This document shows, one piece after another, positions 24,339-33,231 of a stretch of DNA of 64,000 nt. Source of the DNA: WTFY01 sp965205685 (lineage in GTDB: Bacteria; Pseudomonadota; Gammaproteobacteria; UBA4575). The stretch spans positions 1,178,001 to 1,242,000 of the forward strand of contig OZ242174.1 in assembly GCA_965205685.1 (NCBI GenBank). Direction: 5' to 3'. Numbering within the stretch: position 1 is the first letter of the stretch; each line of letters opens with the position of its first letter. The notes under the pieces were generated by a model, which made no database searches, was not told where the DNA came from, and was given only the letters and a program-made list of their open reading frames with translations. Both the position numbers and the translations under genes were made by a program.

Positions 24339-25720
24339 GAATACTGTTGTTGAAGATACCTGACTACGGCGCGAAGTCCCATTGCCTCCCCACCTTTCGG
24401 CCGCCCTGCCCGGTTGCGTGTATTCCAAGACATCACGTCAAAATGCAGCCACGGTACCGTGTCCGGGACAAACTCGTTCAGGAATAGTGCGGCAGTGATG
24501 GCGCCTGCGTATCCGCTGCTGGAGCAATTTGAGATGTCGGCAATGTCACTGTCCAGCAACGCACGATAGGGCTCGTGCAGCGGCAATTGCCATACCGGAT
24601 CATCGATACTGTCTGCTGCTGCTATCAGTTTTTCTGCAACGGTCTCATCATTCGTGAAAAATGCCGGCACTTCGGTCCCCAGGGCCACTCTTGCCGCACC
24701 TGTCAGCGTAGCAAAATCGATCATGATGTCAGGCGCGTCTTCCACGGCCTTTGAAATGGCATCGCACAAAATCAGGCGCCCTTCTGCATCCGTATCCTCG
24801 ACTTCTATAGTCTTTCCGCTTCTTGAAGTCAGGACGTCACCGGGACGATAGGCATTGCCTGAAATGGCATTTTCCACAGCAGGTATCAGCACCTGCAGGC
24901 GTATCGGTAAATCCAGTTTCATGATGGCACTGGCAACACCCGCAGCATGTGCGGCCCCGCCCATATCCTTTTTCATCAATCGCATGCCTCGTGCGCTCTT
25001 GATGTCCAGCCCGCCACTGTCAAACGAGACGCCCTTGCCGATCAGGGTGACACGGGGGTGGCTCTTGCGACCCCAGTGCCACGAAATGAGCTGTGGCAGG
25101 TGGACGCTTGCACGGCCAACCGCATGAATGGTCGGGTAGTTCTGTTCGATCAGCGCATCGCCTGCACAGGCATTCAGTTCGGCGCCAAAAGCTTCCGTCA
25201 GGGATTGCATGTGCTGGTACAGGTGTTGCGGCATCATGTCCGAGGCCGGGGTATTGACCAGGTCGCGCACCAGGGACACGGCTTCTAGCAGCGCCTCGAC
25301 CTGTTGTTTGTCACGTGCGCCATCAATGGATATCCTGCAGGAAGGACCTTCATTTTTCCCGTACCGGGTATAGCGGTACGCTCCCATCCCCCACCCGAGC
25401 AGATACGAATCCAGGTTTGACGAGTTGGCAGCTTGTGCAATGTGGTAATGGCCCGCAGGCAAACTGCGCGGGCAGTTCCCTAACGACCAAAGTATGTTTT
25501 CCCGCTCGGTGATAACAAGTACACTGGCCAACCTGCCCCTGGTATCCGGGATGCACACAGGGTGATTGGGTTCGAGCTTGGTGCATGCAGTCTGCAGCCA
25601 GTTCTGCACAAACAGGGATTGGCGGCTTTTCCAATTCTCATAGTCGGTCAGGAATACAATATTGACAGGAATGCTGCCTGAAACCTTTCCCGTGTAAAAA
25701 CATTGCAAGCTGTCTGTCAT
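24335..25720 (-). CDS. M17 leucyl aminopeptidase family protein
   Basis: This 461-residue cytoplasmic dizinc peptidase has the family blocks VTLIGKGVSFDSGGLDIKS, MRLMKKDMGGAA and EDTDAEGRLIL. In the last, the usual NTDAEGRL has Glu in place of Asn while the metal-binding Asp, Glu and catalytic Arg remain. A C-terminal FDVMSWN segment also fits. It lacks a long N-terminal domain match to PepA and is nearer to PepB-like or short LAPs. The start is ATG 25720; a GTG three bases upstream also fits. It heads the overlapping pep-dusA-potA string. Confidence 0.85.
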   Translation of the reverse strand: MTDSLQCFYTGKVSGSIPVNIVFLTDYENWKSRQSLFVQNWLQTACTKLEPNHPVCIPDTRGRLASVLVITERENILWSLGNCPRSLPAGHYHIAQAANSSNLDSYLLGWGMGAYRYTRYGKNEGPSCRISIDGARDKQQVEALLEAVSLVRDLVNTPASDMMPQHLYQHMQSLTEAFGAELNACAGDALIEQNYPTIHAVGRASVHLPQLISWHWGRKSHPRVTLIGKGVSFDSGGLDIKSARGMRLMKKDMGGAAHAAGVASAIMKLDLPIRLQVLIPAVENAISGNAYRPGDVLTSRSGKTIEVEDTDAEGRLILCDAISKAVEDAPDIMIDFATLTGAARVALGTEVPAFFTNDETVAEKLIAAADSIDDPVWQLPLHEPYRALLDSDIADISNCSSSGYAGAITAALFLNEFVPDTVPWLHFDVMSWNTRNRAGRPKGGEAMGLRAVVRYLQQQYS

Positions 25721-25781
25721 CACTGCCCAATACCCCGGTGACGGGATTTAAGTACCATGAAAAATCTGCACATTGTAAACC

Positions 25782-26711
25782 ATGATTGAACCTGCCTTAT
25801 CAATAAAAAATCTTAGCAAGACATACCGAAACGACGTGGTTGCACTGGATAGCGTGGACCTTGAGGTCAAGACAGGAGATTTCTTTGCCTTGCTGGGTCC
25901 CAACGGGGCAGGCAAGTCGACCTTGATCGGAATCATCACATCGCTTGTCAATAAATCGGACGGCAAGGTCCATGTGATGGGCCATGACATTGATTCCCAT
26001 TTCTCACAGGCAAAAAGCAAGGTCGGTGTGGTACCCCAGGAATTCAACTTCAACAAGTTCGAGCCCATCATCGAGATCCTTACGAACCAGGCCGGCTATT
26101 TTGGCATGTACAGGCGTGCTGCCCGGGCCGCTGCCGAGGAGTGTCTGCACAAGCTGAGCCTGTGGAACAAACGCAAGCAAACCCCCCGGGAGCTTTCCGG
26201 CGGAATGAAACGTCGACTGATGATCGCCCGGGCTCTGGTGCATGGCCCCGAACTGCTGATTCTGGATGAGCCCACTGCCGGCGTGGATATTGAGATTCGA
26301 AGGTCAATCTGGAAGTTGATGCGGACAATCAACGAAGACGGAAAGACCATCATCCTCACCACGCATTACCTCGAGGAAGCGGAGCGCCTGTGCAGGAGTA
26401 TCGGCATCATCGACCATGGCAGGATCATCGTGAATACCTCCATGCGCAAGCTGCTTGAAAAACTCAAGGAGGAAAGCTTTGTCCTTTATCTGGAAGCCCC
26501 GGTCTCCAGATCCCTGGACCTTGAGGAATTCAGCTACAAGTTGATCGATGACCGTACGCTCGAGGTCGTGTTATCGCACGGCAAGACACTTCACCGGCTG
26601 TTCGACATCCTGGGACGGCAGGCGGTTACCGTTTCGAGCATCCGGAACAAGGCCAATCGCCTGGAGGAGCTGTTCCTGACCATGACCGGACAGCCCACGG
26701 AATCGTCATGA
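25782..26711 (+). CDS. yadG: ABC-2 type exporter ATP-binding subunit (YadG-like)
   Basis: The 309-residue ATPase has Walker A GPNGAGKST (about 37-45), signature ELSGGMKRRLMIARAL, Walker B LLILDEPTAG and switch histidine in ILTTHYLEEAE. Length and neighbour match the E. coli YadGH exporter pair. The stop overlaps the permease start as ATGA. It is divergent from the M17 peptidase gene with 61 bases between. The exported substrate is unknown. Confidence 0.82.
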   Translation: MIEPALSIKNLSKTYRNDVVALDSVDLEVKTGDFFALLGPNGAGKSTLIGIITSLVNKSDGKVHVMGHDIDSHFSQAKSKVGVVPQEFNFNKFEPIIEILTNQAGYFGMYRRAARAAAEECLHKLSLWNKRKQTPRELSGGMKRRLMIARALVHGPELLILDEPTAGVDIEIRRSIWKLMRTINEDGKTIILTTHYLEEAERLCRSIGIIDHGRIIVNTSMRKLLEKLKEESFVLYLEAPVSRSLDLEEFSYKLIDDRTLEVVLSHGKTLHRLFDILGRQAVTVSSIRNKANRLEELFLTMTGQPTESS

Positions 26712-27481
26712 CCCTGTCGCACCAGTTGTTTGCCTTGCGTACGCTTGTGGAAAAGGAAGTTCGCCGTTTTGCCAGGATCTGGGTTCAGACCATCCTGCCC
26801 TCTGCGATTACCGTAGCCCTGTACTTTCTGATCATGGGGAAGTTCATCGGGTCAAGAATCGGCGAGGTGGACGGATATTCCTATATTGAATTCATTGCCC
26901 CCGGACTGATCATGCTGGGGATCATATCCAACTCCTATGCCAATTCTGTCTCGTCCTTCTACAGTTCAAAATTTCAGCGCCACATCGAGGAAATGCTGGT
27001 ATCGTCCATGCCCAACTACATCATCGTGCTCGGCTTTGTACTTGGAGGTGTCGCACGGGGCCTCGTGGTAGGAGTGGCAGTAACCCTCACGGCAATGCTT
27101 TTCACGCAGTTGCAGGTCCATAGCGTTACCCTGGTGATTGTGACGGCCGTCTTGACTGCAGCACTGTTCTCCACTGCAGGTTTGATCAACGGTATTTTCG
27201 CCAACAGCTTCGACGATACGTCGATCATCCCGACCTTCGTGCTGACTCCCCTGACCTATCTGGGCGGAATTTTTTTCAGCATCGACATGCTGCCGAGCTT
27301 CTGGCAGGGAATTTCCCAGATCAACCCGATCCTGTACATGGTGAACGGCTTCAGATTAGGGATTCTGGGAGTGTCAGACATCAACCTGTCTGCTGCATTG
27401 GCCGTGATGATCGGGCTGCTGGCCGTACTGTTCCTGTTGTCTCTTTACCTTCTGACCAAAGGGGTAGGTATTCGTAGTTAG
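26708..27481 (+). CDS. yadH: ABC-2 type exporter permease (YadH-like)
   Basis: The 257-residue membrane protein has six hydrophobic segments and the ABC-2 signature region from TPLTYLGGIFFSIDMLP to NGFRLG near its end. Its size is nearly that of E. coli YadH. Translation is coupled to the ATPase gene by a four-base overlap. Together they make a dimeric exporter in the inner membrane. Confidence 0.82.
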   Translation: MTLSHQLFALRTLVEKEVRRFARIWVQTILPSAITVALYFLIMGKFIGSRIGEVDGYSYIEFIAPGLIMLGIISNSYANSVSSFYSSKFQRHIEEMLVSSMPNYIIVLGFVLGGVARGLVVGVAVTLTAMLFTQLQVHSVTLVIVTAVLTAALFSTAGLINGIFANSFDDTSIIPTFVLTPLTYLGGIFFSIDMLPSFWQGISQINPILYMVNGFRLGILGVSDINLSAALAVMIGLLAVLFLLSLYLLTKGVGIRS

Positions 27482-27898
27482 CCGGAGGAAAGCCTGCGAC
27501 AACTGAACCCCAGTTCGTGAGGGTCGATTGGTCCTGGTAGTGCATCAGGAATCCTGCCCTGGATGTGTGGCAAACATCAGATGACCATGAGGTGTTGTAA
27601 AGCTGATACGAATCCCCATATTACGTGCTTCATGCACTTGTGTTTCCGTCACCAATACGCTTCAATTTCAGGCCTGTCACCTTCAGCACACTTGTGTAAG
27701 AATTCCCAGACCAACCCTGCCTGAACATCTTCATTGCCAACCTAGATATGCCTAAACGCAAGTACCAAACACCCTGCGTTTCGAGATGGACTGCAGAGAT
27801 GTCTTTGAGCCCGGTACGGGTTCACAAAAAGTTCAGGGTATTGCAGGTCGAACCGGCGTATTGCGCTGTTGCATTCTGCGGGAATCACCGGAAACGTC
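27482..27898. other. Gene-free interval before nhaA
   Basis: About 417 bases without a convincing gene. On the minus strand several short frames (for example about 27600-27740) are broken by stops and could be the remains of a gene, but I cannot identify a family. No terminator or clear promoter was found. Confidence 0.4.
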
Positions 27899-29140
27899 AT
27901 GGACCAGCCTGACCGACTTCAACCGATCGCATCCGCAATTCGTGAGTTCATTCGGCTCGAATCGATTGGCGGGATTCTGTTGCTGGCAGCGACAATCACA
28001 GCCCTGATCACAGCGAACACAATATTCGCGGAGGCCTACACGGCCCTTCTCAACACCAAGGTCGCCGTACAGGTGGGTACATTCGTCATAGCGAAGCCGC
28101 TTTTGCTGTGGATCAATGATGGGTTGATGGCCGTTTTCTTCTTTTTGATCGGGCTTGAGGTCAAGCGCGAATTCGTTGAAGGAGAACTTTCCTCACCTCG
28201 ATTGGTCGTGCTCCCCGGGCTCGGTGCGCTTGGAGGGATGATTGTCCCGGCAGCCATCTATGTAGCGTTGAACTGGCAGGACCCGGTGGCCTTGGATGGC
28301 TGGGCCATACCGGTGGCCACTGACATTGCATTTGCGCTGGCAGTTCTCAGTGTATTCGGGCATCGAGTGCCTACAGCGCTCAAGGTATTTTTGCTGACGC
28401 TCGCTATTTTCGATGATCTTGCGGCGATTGCAATTATCGCGGTGTTTTACTCGGCAGACCTGTCTCTCAACGCGCTCATAGTGGGTGCGATCGCATTGTC
28501 GGCCGGCATTGCCTTGAACCGCTTTGGGGTCACACTTATCGCAGCGTATGTGCTTCTCGGCGCGGTGCTCTGGGTTGCCATGCTGAAGTCAGGCGTACAC
28601 GCGACTCTGGCTGGGGTGTTGATTGCCTTCTGTGTACCATTGCAAGGCTCCAACGGACGTTCGCCGCTGCGTGAACTTGAACATGATCTGCATGCCCCTG
28701 TCACCTACGCGATTTTACCGATATTTGCCTTCGCCAACGCAGGGCTTTCACTCAGTGGCATTGGCATCGACGATCTGCTGCATCCGGTGACACTGGGCAT
28801 TGCAGCGGGGCTTTTCATTGGAAAACCCCTTGGTATTGTCCTTTTTCTCGGTCTTGGCATGTTGCTGCGCCTGGTGTCCCTGCCCAAGGGTGTCACCTGG
28901 TACCAGATACTGGGTGTGGCGTGGGCGTGTGGCATCGGCTTCACGATGAGCCTCTTTATCGCAGGGCTTGCCTTTGAGCATGGAGGCGGTGAATATTTCG
29001 CAGGAGACCGGCTGGGCATTCTGATTGGATCTGTGGCATCTGCACTGGCAGCATGGCTCGTGCTGCGGTGGAGCCTGGGACCTGCACAGGAGCAGCCAGA
29101 TGCTGGTGAAATAAGCGAAAACGCAGCCGAAATGCACTGA
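27899..29140 (+). CDS. nhaA: Na+/H+ antiporter NhaA
   Basis: From ATG 27899, preceded by CCGGAAACGTC, the protein has 413 residues, near the usual 390. It has about twelve membrane segments. The family marks are GLEVKREFVEGEL, ATDIAFALAVLSVFG with the key Asp of helix IV-V, FLLTLAIFDDLAAIAIIA with the Asp-Asp pair that binds ions, and GVHATLAGV. It expels sodium in exchange for protons in the inner membrane, which suits a marine or saline habitat. A non-ATG in-frame start 30 bases upstream is less likely. Confidence 0.92.
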   Translation: MDQPDRLQPIASAIREFIRLESIGGILLLAATITALITANTIFAEAYTALLNTKVAVQVGTFVIAKPLLLWINDGLMAVFFFLIGLEVKREFVEGELSSPRLVVLPGLGALGGMIVPAAIYVALNWQDPVALDGWAIPVATDIAFALAVLSVFGHRVPTALKVFLLTLAIFDDLAAIAIIAVFYSADLSLNALIVGAIALSAGIALNRFGVTLIAAYVLLGAVLWVAMLKSGVHATLAGVLIAFCVPLQGSNGRSPLRELEHDLHAPVTYAILPIFAFANAGLSLSGIGIDDLLHPVTLGIAAGLFIGKPLGIVLFLGLGMLLRLVSLPKGVTWYQILGVAWACGIGFTMSLFIAGLAFEHGGGEYFAGDRLGILIGSVASALAAWLVLRWSLGPAQEQPDAGEISENAAEMH

Positions 29141-29203
29141 CAGTCCAGATACTGCAGGGATGACTCACGCAGTTATGCCAGCTCCGGGAGGGAGAACTCG
29201 AAG

Positions 29204-30562
29204 TCAGGCCGCGAGGCGGCTTACATTCATTTTCATTCCGTACTTTGGCCGCATGGTCGTTGCAGCCTGAGGCTCCACGACGTGGCCCGGGAACAGCGAG
29301 AGTTCATACCTCTGCATGATGAGTGCTACGGCCAACTTGCTCTGCATGAGTGCCATATGCGAGCCAATGCAGTTACGGTGGCCGGCTGCAAAAGGGATAT
29401 AGGCAAACCGCGACCGGCCGACCGACCGCGCCTTGTCAAAGCGCTCCGGATCAAACCGGTTCGGGTCCTCCCAATACTGTGCAAGGCGGTGAGTCACATA
29501 CGAGGAGATGATGACGGTCGTATCCTTGGGGACGCGGTAGCCGCCGATCAGATGGTCCTGCAAAGCCACTCTCGAGAACGAGTGCACCGATGAATACAGT
29601 CGCAGGGATTCCTTGATGACCTTCTCGGTATATTCCAACCGGTTGAGCAAGTCCGGTGTCAGCTCCCGGTCGCCGACGACCGAGGTCAGCTCCGCATAGA
29701 TGCGCTGCTTGACTTCGGGGTAACGGTCAATCACGTACATGGTCCAGCACAGCGAGGTCGCGGTCGTTTCAAACGCGGTCACGAAAAGTGTCAGCAGCTG
29801 GTCCCTGAGGCTGCGCCGGTTTTGCCTGATCCATCTTTCCGGGTCCTCGCCATCTTCAATGAGATGCTTAAGAAAACCGATGTCTTCTTGCATGACTGAA
29901 GGGTATTCCTCCAGCAACTCGTACACGCACCGGTTTAATTGTCGCAAGGCCAGCCTGAAATTTACGGCTTTCCTCAGGTTTTTTGTGCTCAGCAAGCTGG
30001 ACTTGAGATCTGTCATTTCCGGCCAGTTCATCCGGATCTGGTTGTAGATGCCGGCCACGGTCGGGGCCCGTTTCTGGAAGCCCCAGCCCATCACCCATAC
30101 ACCGGCCAGCAGCTGGGTCAGGAGATTGAACTGGTACTCGAGTTCGATCGGATCCCCTGCTTCGGCAGGTCCTTGCCAGGAGTCAATGAACTGGGCCGCG
30201 AGCTTGGAAATCCAGTCAAGCTGGGTATTTAGCGCTTTCGCCGTGAATTTCGGTTGCGCGTGGGTGCGCTGTTCTTTCCAGACCAGCCCCTCGCTCAGCA
30301 GCATGCCTTCGCCGATGACCATCCGGACCTGCTTGTACCGGGTATTCTTCTTGTACTTGTCGAAATTGTCGACCAGCACCTCCTTGATCAGCTTAGGTTC
30401 GGAAACCAGATACGAGTAGTACGCGCCCATGTTGATACGGGCAATTCCGCCGTACTCCGCTGCGACGCCTTCCAGAAATGCCATGGGATTTTGGCGCATC
30501 TCCGGCAGACAACCCAGTTTGCCTTTACCGGTCGGGCCAGGGGGGAAAACAGTATTTGGCAT
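29204..30562 (-). CDS. Cytochrome P450
   Basis: The 452-residue monooxygenase has the haem-thiolate motif FAAGHRNCIG with ligand Cys398, the ExxR helix motif Glu318-Ser-Leu-Arg321, and an I-helix oxygen-activation segment TAFETT near 262-267, where the usual Gly is Ala. No membrane anchor or fused reductase is seen. The overall pattern (PPGP start, ERF DPERFDKARS, FAYIPFAAG) resembles CYP4/CYP110-like fatty-acid or terpene hydroxylases. A 2Fe-2S ferredoxin gene lies far away at 61.6 kb and may or may not serve it. It follows fur by 73 bases on the same strand, so it may be co-transcribed with it. Confidence 0.88.
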   Translation of the reverse strand: MPNTVFPPGPTGKGKLGCLPEMRQNPMAFLEGVAAEYGGIARINMGAYYSYLVSEPKLIKEVLVDNFDKYKKNTRYKQVRMVIGEGMLLSEGLVWKEQRTHAQPKFTAKALNTQLDWISKLAAQFIDSWQGPAEAGDPIELEYQFNLLTQLLAGVWVMGWGFQKRAPTVAGIYNQIRMNWPEMTDLKSSLLSTKNLRKAVNFRLALRQLNRCVYELLEEYPSVMQEDIGFLKHLIEDGEDPERWIRQNRRSLRDQLLTLFVTAFETTATSLCWTMYVIDRYPEVKQRIYAELTSVVGDRELTPDLLNRLEYTEKVIKESLRLYSSVHSFSRVALQDHLIGGYRVPKDTTVIISSYVTHRLAQYWEDPNRFDPERFDKARSVGRSRFAYIPFAAGHRNCIGSHMALMQSKLAVALIMQRYELSLFPGHVVEPQAATTMRPKYGMKMNVSRLAA

Positions 30563-30635
30563 GGACGAGGTGGTTCGAAGCCGTTCTTTCTGGAGGTCGG
30601 GGTTCGAACTCAGAAAACAAGAGGTTCAGGCCGGC

Positions 30636-31052
30636 TCATTGCTGGCAGTTTTCTTTGCTACATACCCCGTAGATAATTAACGAGTGATCTGAAATCTTGA
30701 AACCATTTTCCTCGGCAATCTGCTCCTGCTTGGTTTCGATCGACTCGTCCACGAATTCAACAATCTTTCCGCACTTCACACAAATAAGATGATCGTGGTG
30801 GCTGCCCCGTTCCAGTTCAAATACCGCCTGGCCGCTTTCAAAGTGGTGACGGATGACCAGGCCTGCAGCTTCGAACTGCGTGAGTACCCGGTAGATGGTC
30901 GCAAGCCCGATTTCCTTGCCTACATCCAGCAGGGCCTTGTAGATGTCTTCGGCGCTCATATGCCTTTTCTCAGAGTTTTCAAGGAGTTCCAGAATCTTCA
31001 TTCTGGAAAACGTAACTTTGAGACCGGCTCGCCTAAGGTCTTGGTCTTCCAT
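30636..31052 (-). CDS. fur: Ferric uptake regulator
   Basis: The 138-residue repressor has the Fur winged helix (MEDQDLRRAGLKVTFSRMKI, DIYKAL, LATIYRVLTQFEAAGLV) and the metal-site segment HHDHLICVKCGKIVEF, with CxxC for the structural zinc. A further Cys pair is in VCSKENC at the tail. It represses iron-uptake genes when loaded with Fe(II). Length and C-terminal YGVC segment are normal. The gene is downstream of an orphan terminator and upstream of the P450. Confidence 0.92.
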   Translation of the reverse strand: MEDQDLRRAGLKVTFSRMKILELLENSEKRHMSAEDIYKALLDVGKEIGLATIYRVLTQFEAAGLVIRHHFESGQAVFELERGSHHDHLICVKCGKIVEFVDESIETKQEQIAEENGFKISDHSLIIYGVCSKENCQQ

Positions 31053-31500
31053 CAGGGCCCCTTGCTATACCTGAAAGATCATTTTCGTGGAGCGCACGTA
31101 CGGAGCAGTTTTCATATGAAACGCACGCTTGCAGTGTACCAATAAAAAACAAAACCCGCCACGATGGACGGGTTGATCATTGCCTTTCATTGCGCGTCCG
31201 CTTTGGCTTTTTGTTTTAATTTATAACCCAACTAGAGGAGAAAGGGTTTGCCAAATACTTCACACGCTGGCGGGTGGTTCGGTACAGAAGTGATTTATGT
31301 TGTTATTGCTCCTTCTGGATTACCTCATTTGCTTCTCAGTGCTTCAGAGATTTTGAAACCACCGCCTACACGATACCATATTCCCTAAAAGAGATACACA
31401 GGTGATTTTGGGGAAGCCGGCAGCGGCTTGGGTCGTCTTTGCACAGACTCTCCCGCTATCTCTTTTCAGACACCGGCCCTTGCACCCACTTCGACCCGGG
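31053..31500. other. Gene-free interval between fur and hxlB with an orphan terminator
   Basis: No supported ORF is found in these 448 bases. A minus-strand terminator sits at 31143-31174, about 330 bases after the hxlB stop, so hxlB has a long 3' tail or a small RNA lies in between. The fur promoter should lie between the terminator and 31053. Confidence 0.4.
31143..31174 (-). terminator. Rho-independent terminator, minus strand
   Basis: Stem AACCCG-CC (31153-31160) pairs with GG-A-CGGGTT (31166-31174) with one bulged A and a five-base loop. The plus-strand A run at 31143-31149 gives the T tract on the minus strand. Confidence 0.75.
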
Positions 31501-32040
31501 CTATTCCAGATTGGCGTGCAGGGCCCGCATACTGACGTCATCCAGCCCTTTCCGCTGGATGATTTCTGCCACGATCGACTCGAGGAAGACCAGGGTGGCC
31601 AGCTCGAATACGGTACCCATCGGCATGCACTTGGTCACATCGAAACTCGAGACGTTCCGATTTCCCATCGGCAGAATGATGTCGGCAAGGTGCCCAATGG
31701 CCGATTTGCTTTTCGTCGATATGAGCATGACCGGCGCACCCAGGCGTTTTGCCCTCCGGGCCAGAGGGATCAGAGTCTCGGTGCTTCCGGAGCCGGAAAT
31801 CAGGATGAGCAGATCGCCTTTTCCGAGAGCCGGAGTCACGACTTCGCCGACCATGTATGCGGCATAGCCGCAATGCATCAGCCGCATGGCAAAAAACCGT
31901 GCGACCAGCCCCGAGCGCCCCGCCCCAGTGACAAAGATTTTTTCTGCATCATCGATGGCAGCGTTCACCCGGTCTGCAAATTGCGCATCCGTGTCTTTGA
32001 GTACAGCAGACAATCTGTCCAGAATCACTTCCTGATACAT
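31501..32040 (-). CDS. hxlB: 6-phospho-3-hexuloisomerase
   Basis: The 179-residue SIS-domain isomerase has the PHI segments IFVTGAGRSGLVARFFAMRL (about 35-54), VVTPALGKGDLLILISGSGST and FELATLVFLESIVAE. It converts hexulose 6-phosphate to fructose 6-phosphate, the second step of the ribulose monophosphate route for formaldehyde. The HPS gene lies 36 bases upstream in the same direction. Length and gene pairing match methylotroph and archaeal PHI. In a sulfur oxidiser it most likely removes formaldehyde or supports C1 growth. Confidence 0.88.
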   Translation of the reverse strand: MYQEVILDRLSAVLKDTDAQFADRVNAAIDDAEKIFVTGAGRSGLVARFFAMRLMHCGYAAYMVGEVVTPALGKGDLLILISGSGSTETLIPLARRAKRLGAPVMLISTKSKSAIGHLADIILPMGNRNVSSFDVTKCMPMGTVFELATLVFLESIVAEIIQRKGLDDVSMRALHANLE

Positions 32041-32076
32041 GCGCGGTGTATTGCCTGGCAGTAAAGAGCGGTGCAG

Positions 32077-32730
32077 CTAGGCAGCTGCGACTGCCGATTG
32101 AACCAGCGAGCCGATGTGCGCAGCAACTGCCCCAGGGTCCGGTGCACCGCAGATGGCCGCGCCTGCGACCACGATGTCCGCACCCGTATCCAGGGCCTGC
32201 TTGACGGTTTCGGGCCTGATGCCACCGGCCACCGATATTTCCACGTCCAGCCCGAGACTCACGACCTGGTCGAGGTCGACGTATGGCGTCATACCAGCGG
32301 CCTGCTGATCCAGGCCTGTATGAACCCCAATGACATGCGCACCCAATTCGGCAATTGTCCTTGCACGCTCCTTCTTGCCATTGACGTTGATCAGGTCGAC
32401 CTGCGCCTTCTTGCGATAGGTATTGGCCGCATCGACCACGCCCCTGATGGTGCCCGTGTCAGCGGCGCCCAGTACGGTGCAAATGTCTGCGCCTGCCCTG
32501 TAGAAAGGATCAGCTTCATAGTTGCCCGCATCCATGGTTTTCAGATCCACCAAGATCTGGTTGTCTGGAAAGCGCGCTCGAAGCACATGCAGCATCTTGA
32601 TTCCGTTATGCTTGATACATGGGGTTCCGATTTCAAGGATGTCCACATGGGCAGCCACCTTTTCGGCCAGGGCCACCGTCTGGTCGAAGTCCAGAGAGTC
32701 CAGTGCGACCTGGACCAGTGCTTTTTTCAT
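32077..32730 (-). CDS. hxlA: 3-hexulose-6-phosphate synthase
   Basis: This 217-residue TIM-barrel enzyme of the OMP-decarboxylase superfamily condenses formaldehyde with ribulose 5-phosphate. It has the motif DxKxxD (VDLKTMDAG, Asp62, Lys64, Asp67), the opening VQVALDSLDFDQTVALAEK, EIGTPCIKHNG and the phosphate-binding SVAGGIRP near 187-194. A GGAGGCTAATC site precedes the ATG. It is the first gene of the hxlAB operon. Alternative family members such as 3-keto-L-gulonate 6-phosphate decarboxylase are less likely, given the adjacent PHI gene. Confidence 0.88.
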   Translation of the reverse strand: MKKALVQVALDSLDFDQTVALAEKVAAHVDILEIGTPCIKHNGIKMLHVLRARFPDNQILVDLKTMDAGNYEADPFYRAGADICTVLGAADTGTIRGVVDAANTYRKKAQVDLINVNGKKERARTIAELGAHVIGVHTGLDQQAAGMTPYVDLDQVVSLGLDVEISVAGGIRPETVKQALDTGADIVVAGAAICGAPDPGAVAAHIGSLVQSAVAAA

Positions 32731-32945
32731 GATTAGCCTCCTTTCCGCTTGGAAGAACGTCCGGCTAGTTTCGGATGGATTTCACGCTGCTTCAGCCCGC
32801 TGCCGGATTGTGCAGTCCTCAGCTAGGATTCCAGCAGGATGGACCCTGAGTGCTTGCTCTAGCGACAGTGCGCACTCACTCTAGACATTTTATAAAACAA
32901 AGGATATTCAATAATTTTTACATAACCTATAAACGTTTCGTTATC

Positions 32946-33215
32946 TTGCATGATGGTATATGACGCCAAAGAGACGCTTATGGAAAAGCTGGAAAAGTGC
33001 CCGGCAATAAGTGTCCCGATTAGGGTCCCGTCAAGGCCATGGGCAGCGACCCCGCCTTTGAAGCCGATGGAGAAAAGAAGATGGAGTGACAATGCCTTGG
33101 CTGCTGCCTCAGGCACAGAGAGGTCCGAACGCGCTAGCGCTGCTGCAAGCCCCAGCGCAAAGAACAGGATGATGGGTCAAATCAGGTTGGCCGCAGCCAG
33201 CTCGACAAGATTCAT
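32946..33215 (-). pseudogene. sbtA-like bicarbonate transporter remnant (pseudogene)
   Basis: From the ATG at 33215 the minus strand reads MNLVELAAANLI, then a TGA at 33177-33179, then PIILFFALGLAAALARSD and PEAAAKALSLHLLFSIGFKGGVA in the same frame. These match the N-terminal part of SbtA sodium-dependent bicarbonate permeases (IPEAxAKALSLYLL..IGFKGGV). Similarity fades near 32946, so at least two thirds of the roughly 320-residue transporter is missing. A nonsense codon plus truncation mean no functional product. The next remnant, a carbonic anhydrase, starts upstream on the same strand, suggesting a former inorganic-carbon uptake operon. Confidence 0.75.
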
Positions 33216-33231
33216 GGGACACTAGCTGCTG

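Noticed and set aside
27500..27760. Possible broken gene on the minus strand before nhaA
   Set aside because: Short frames with stops do not match a family I can name. I listed the stretch as gene-free.
32859..33116. An intact small ORF of 85 codons inside the sbtA remnant
   Set aside because: It is an in-frame piece of the SbtA N-terminus after the premature TGA, continued by chance sequence, so it is part of the pseudogene rather than a gene.
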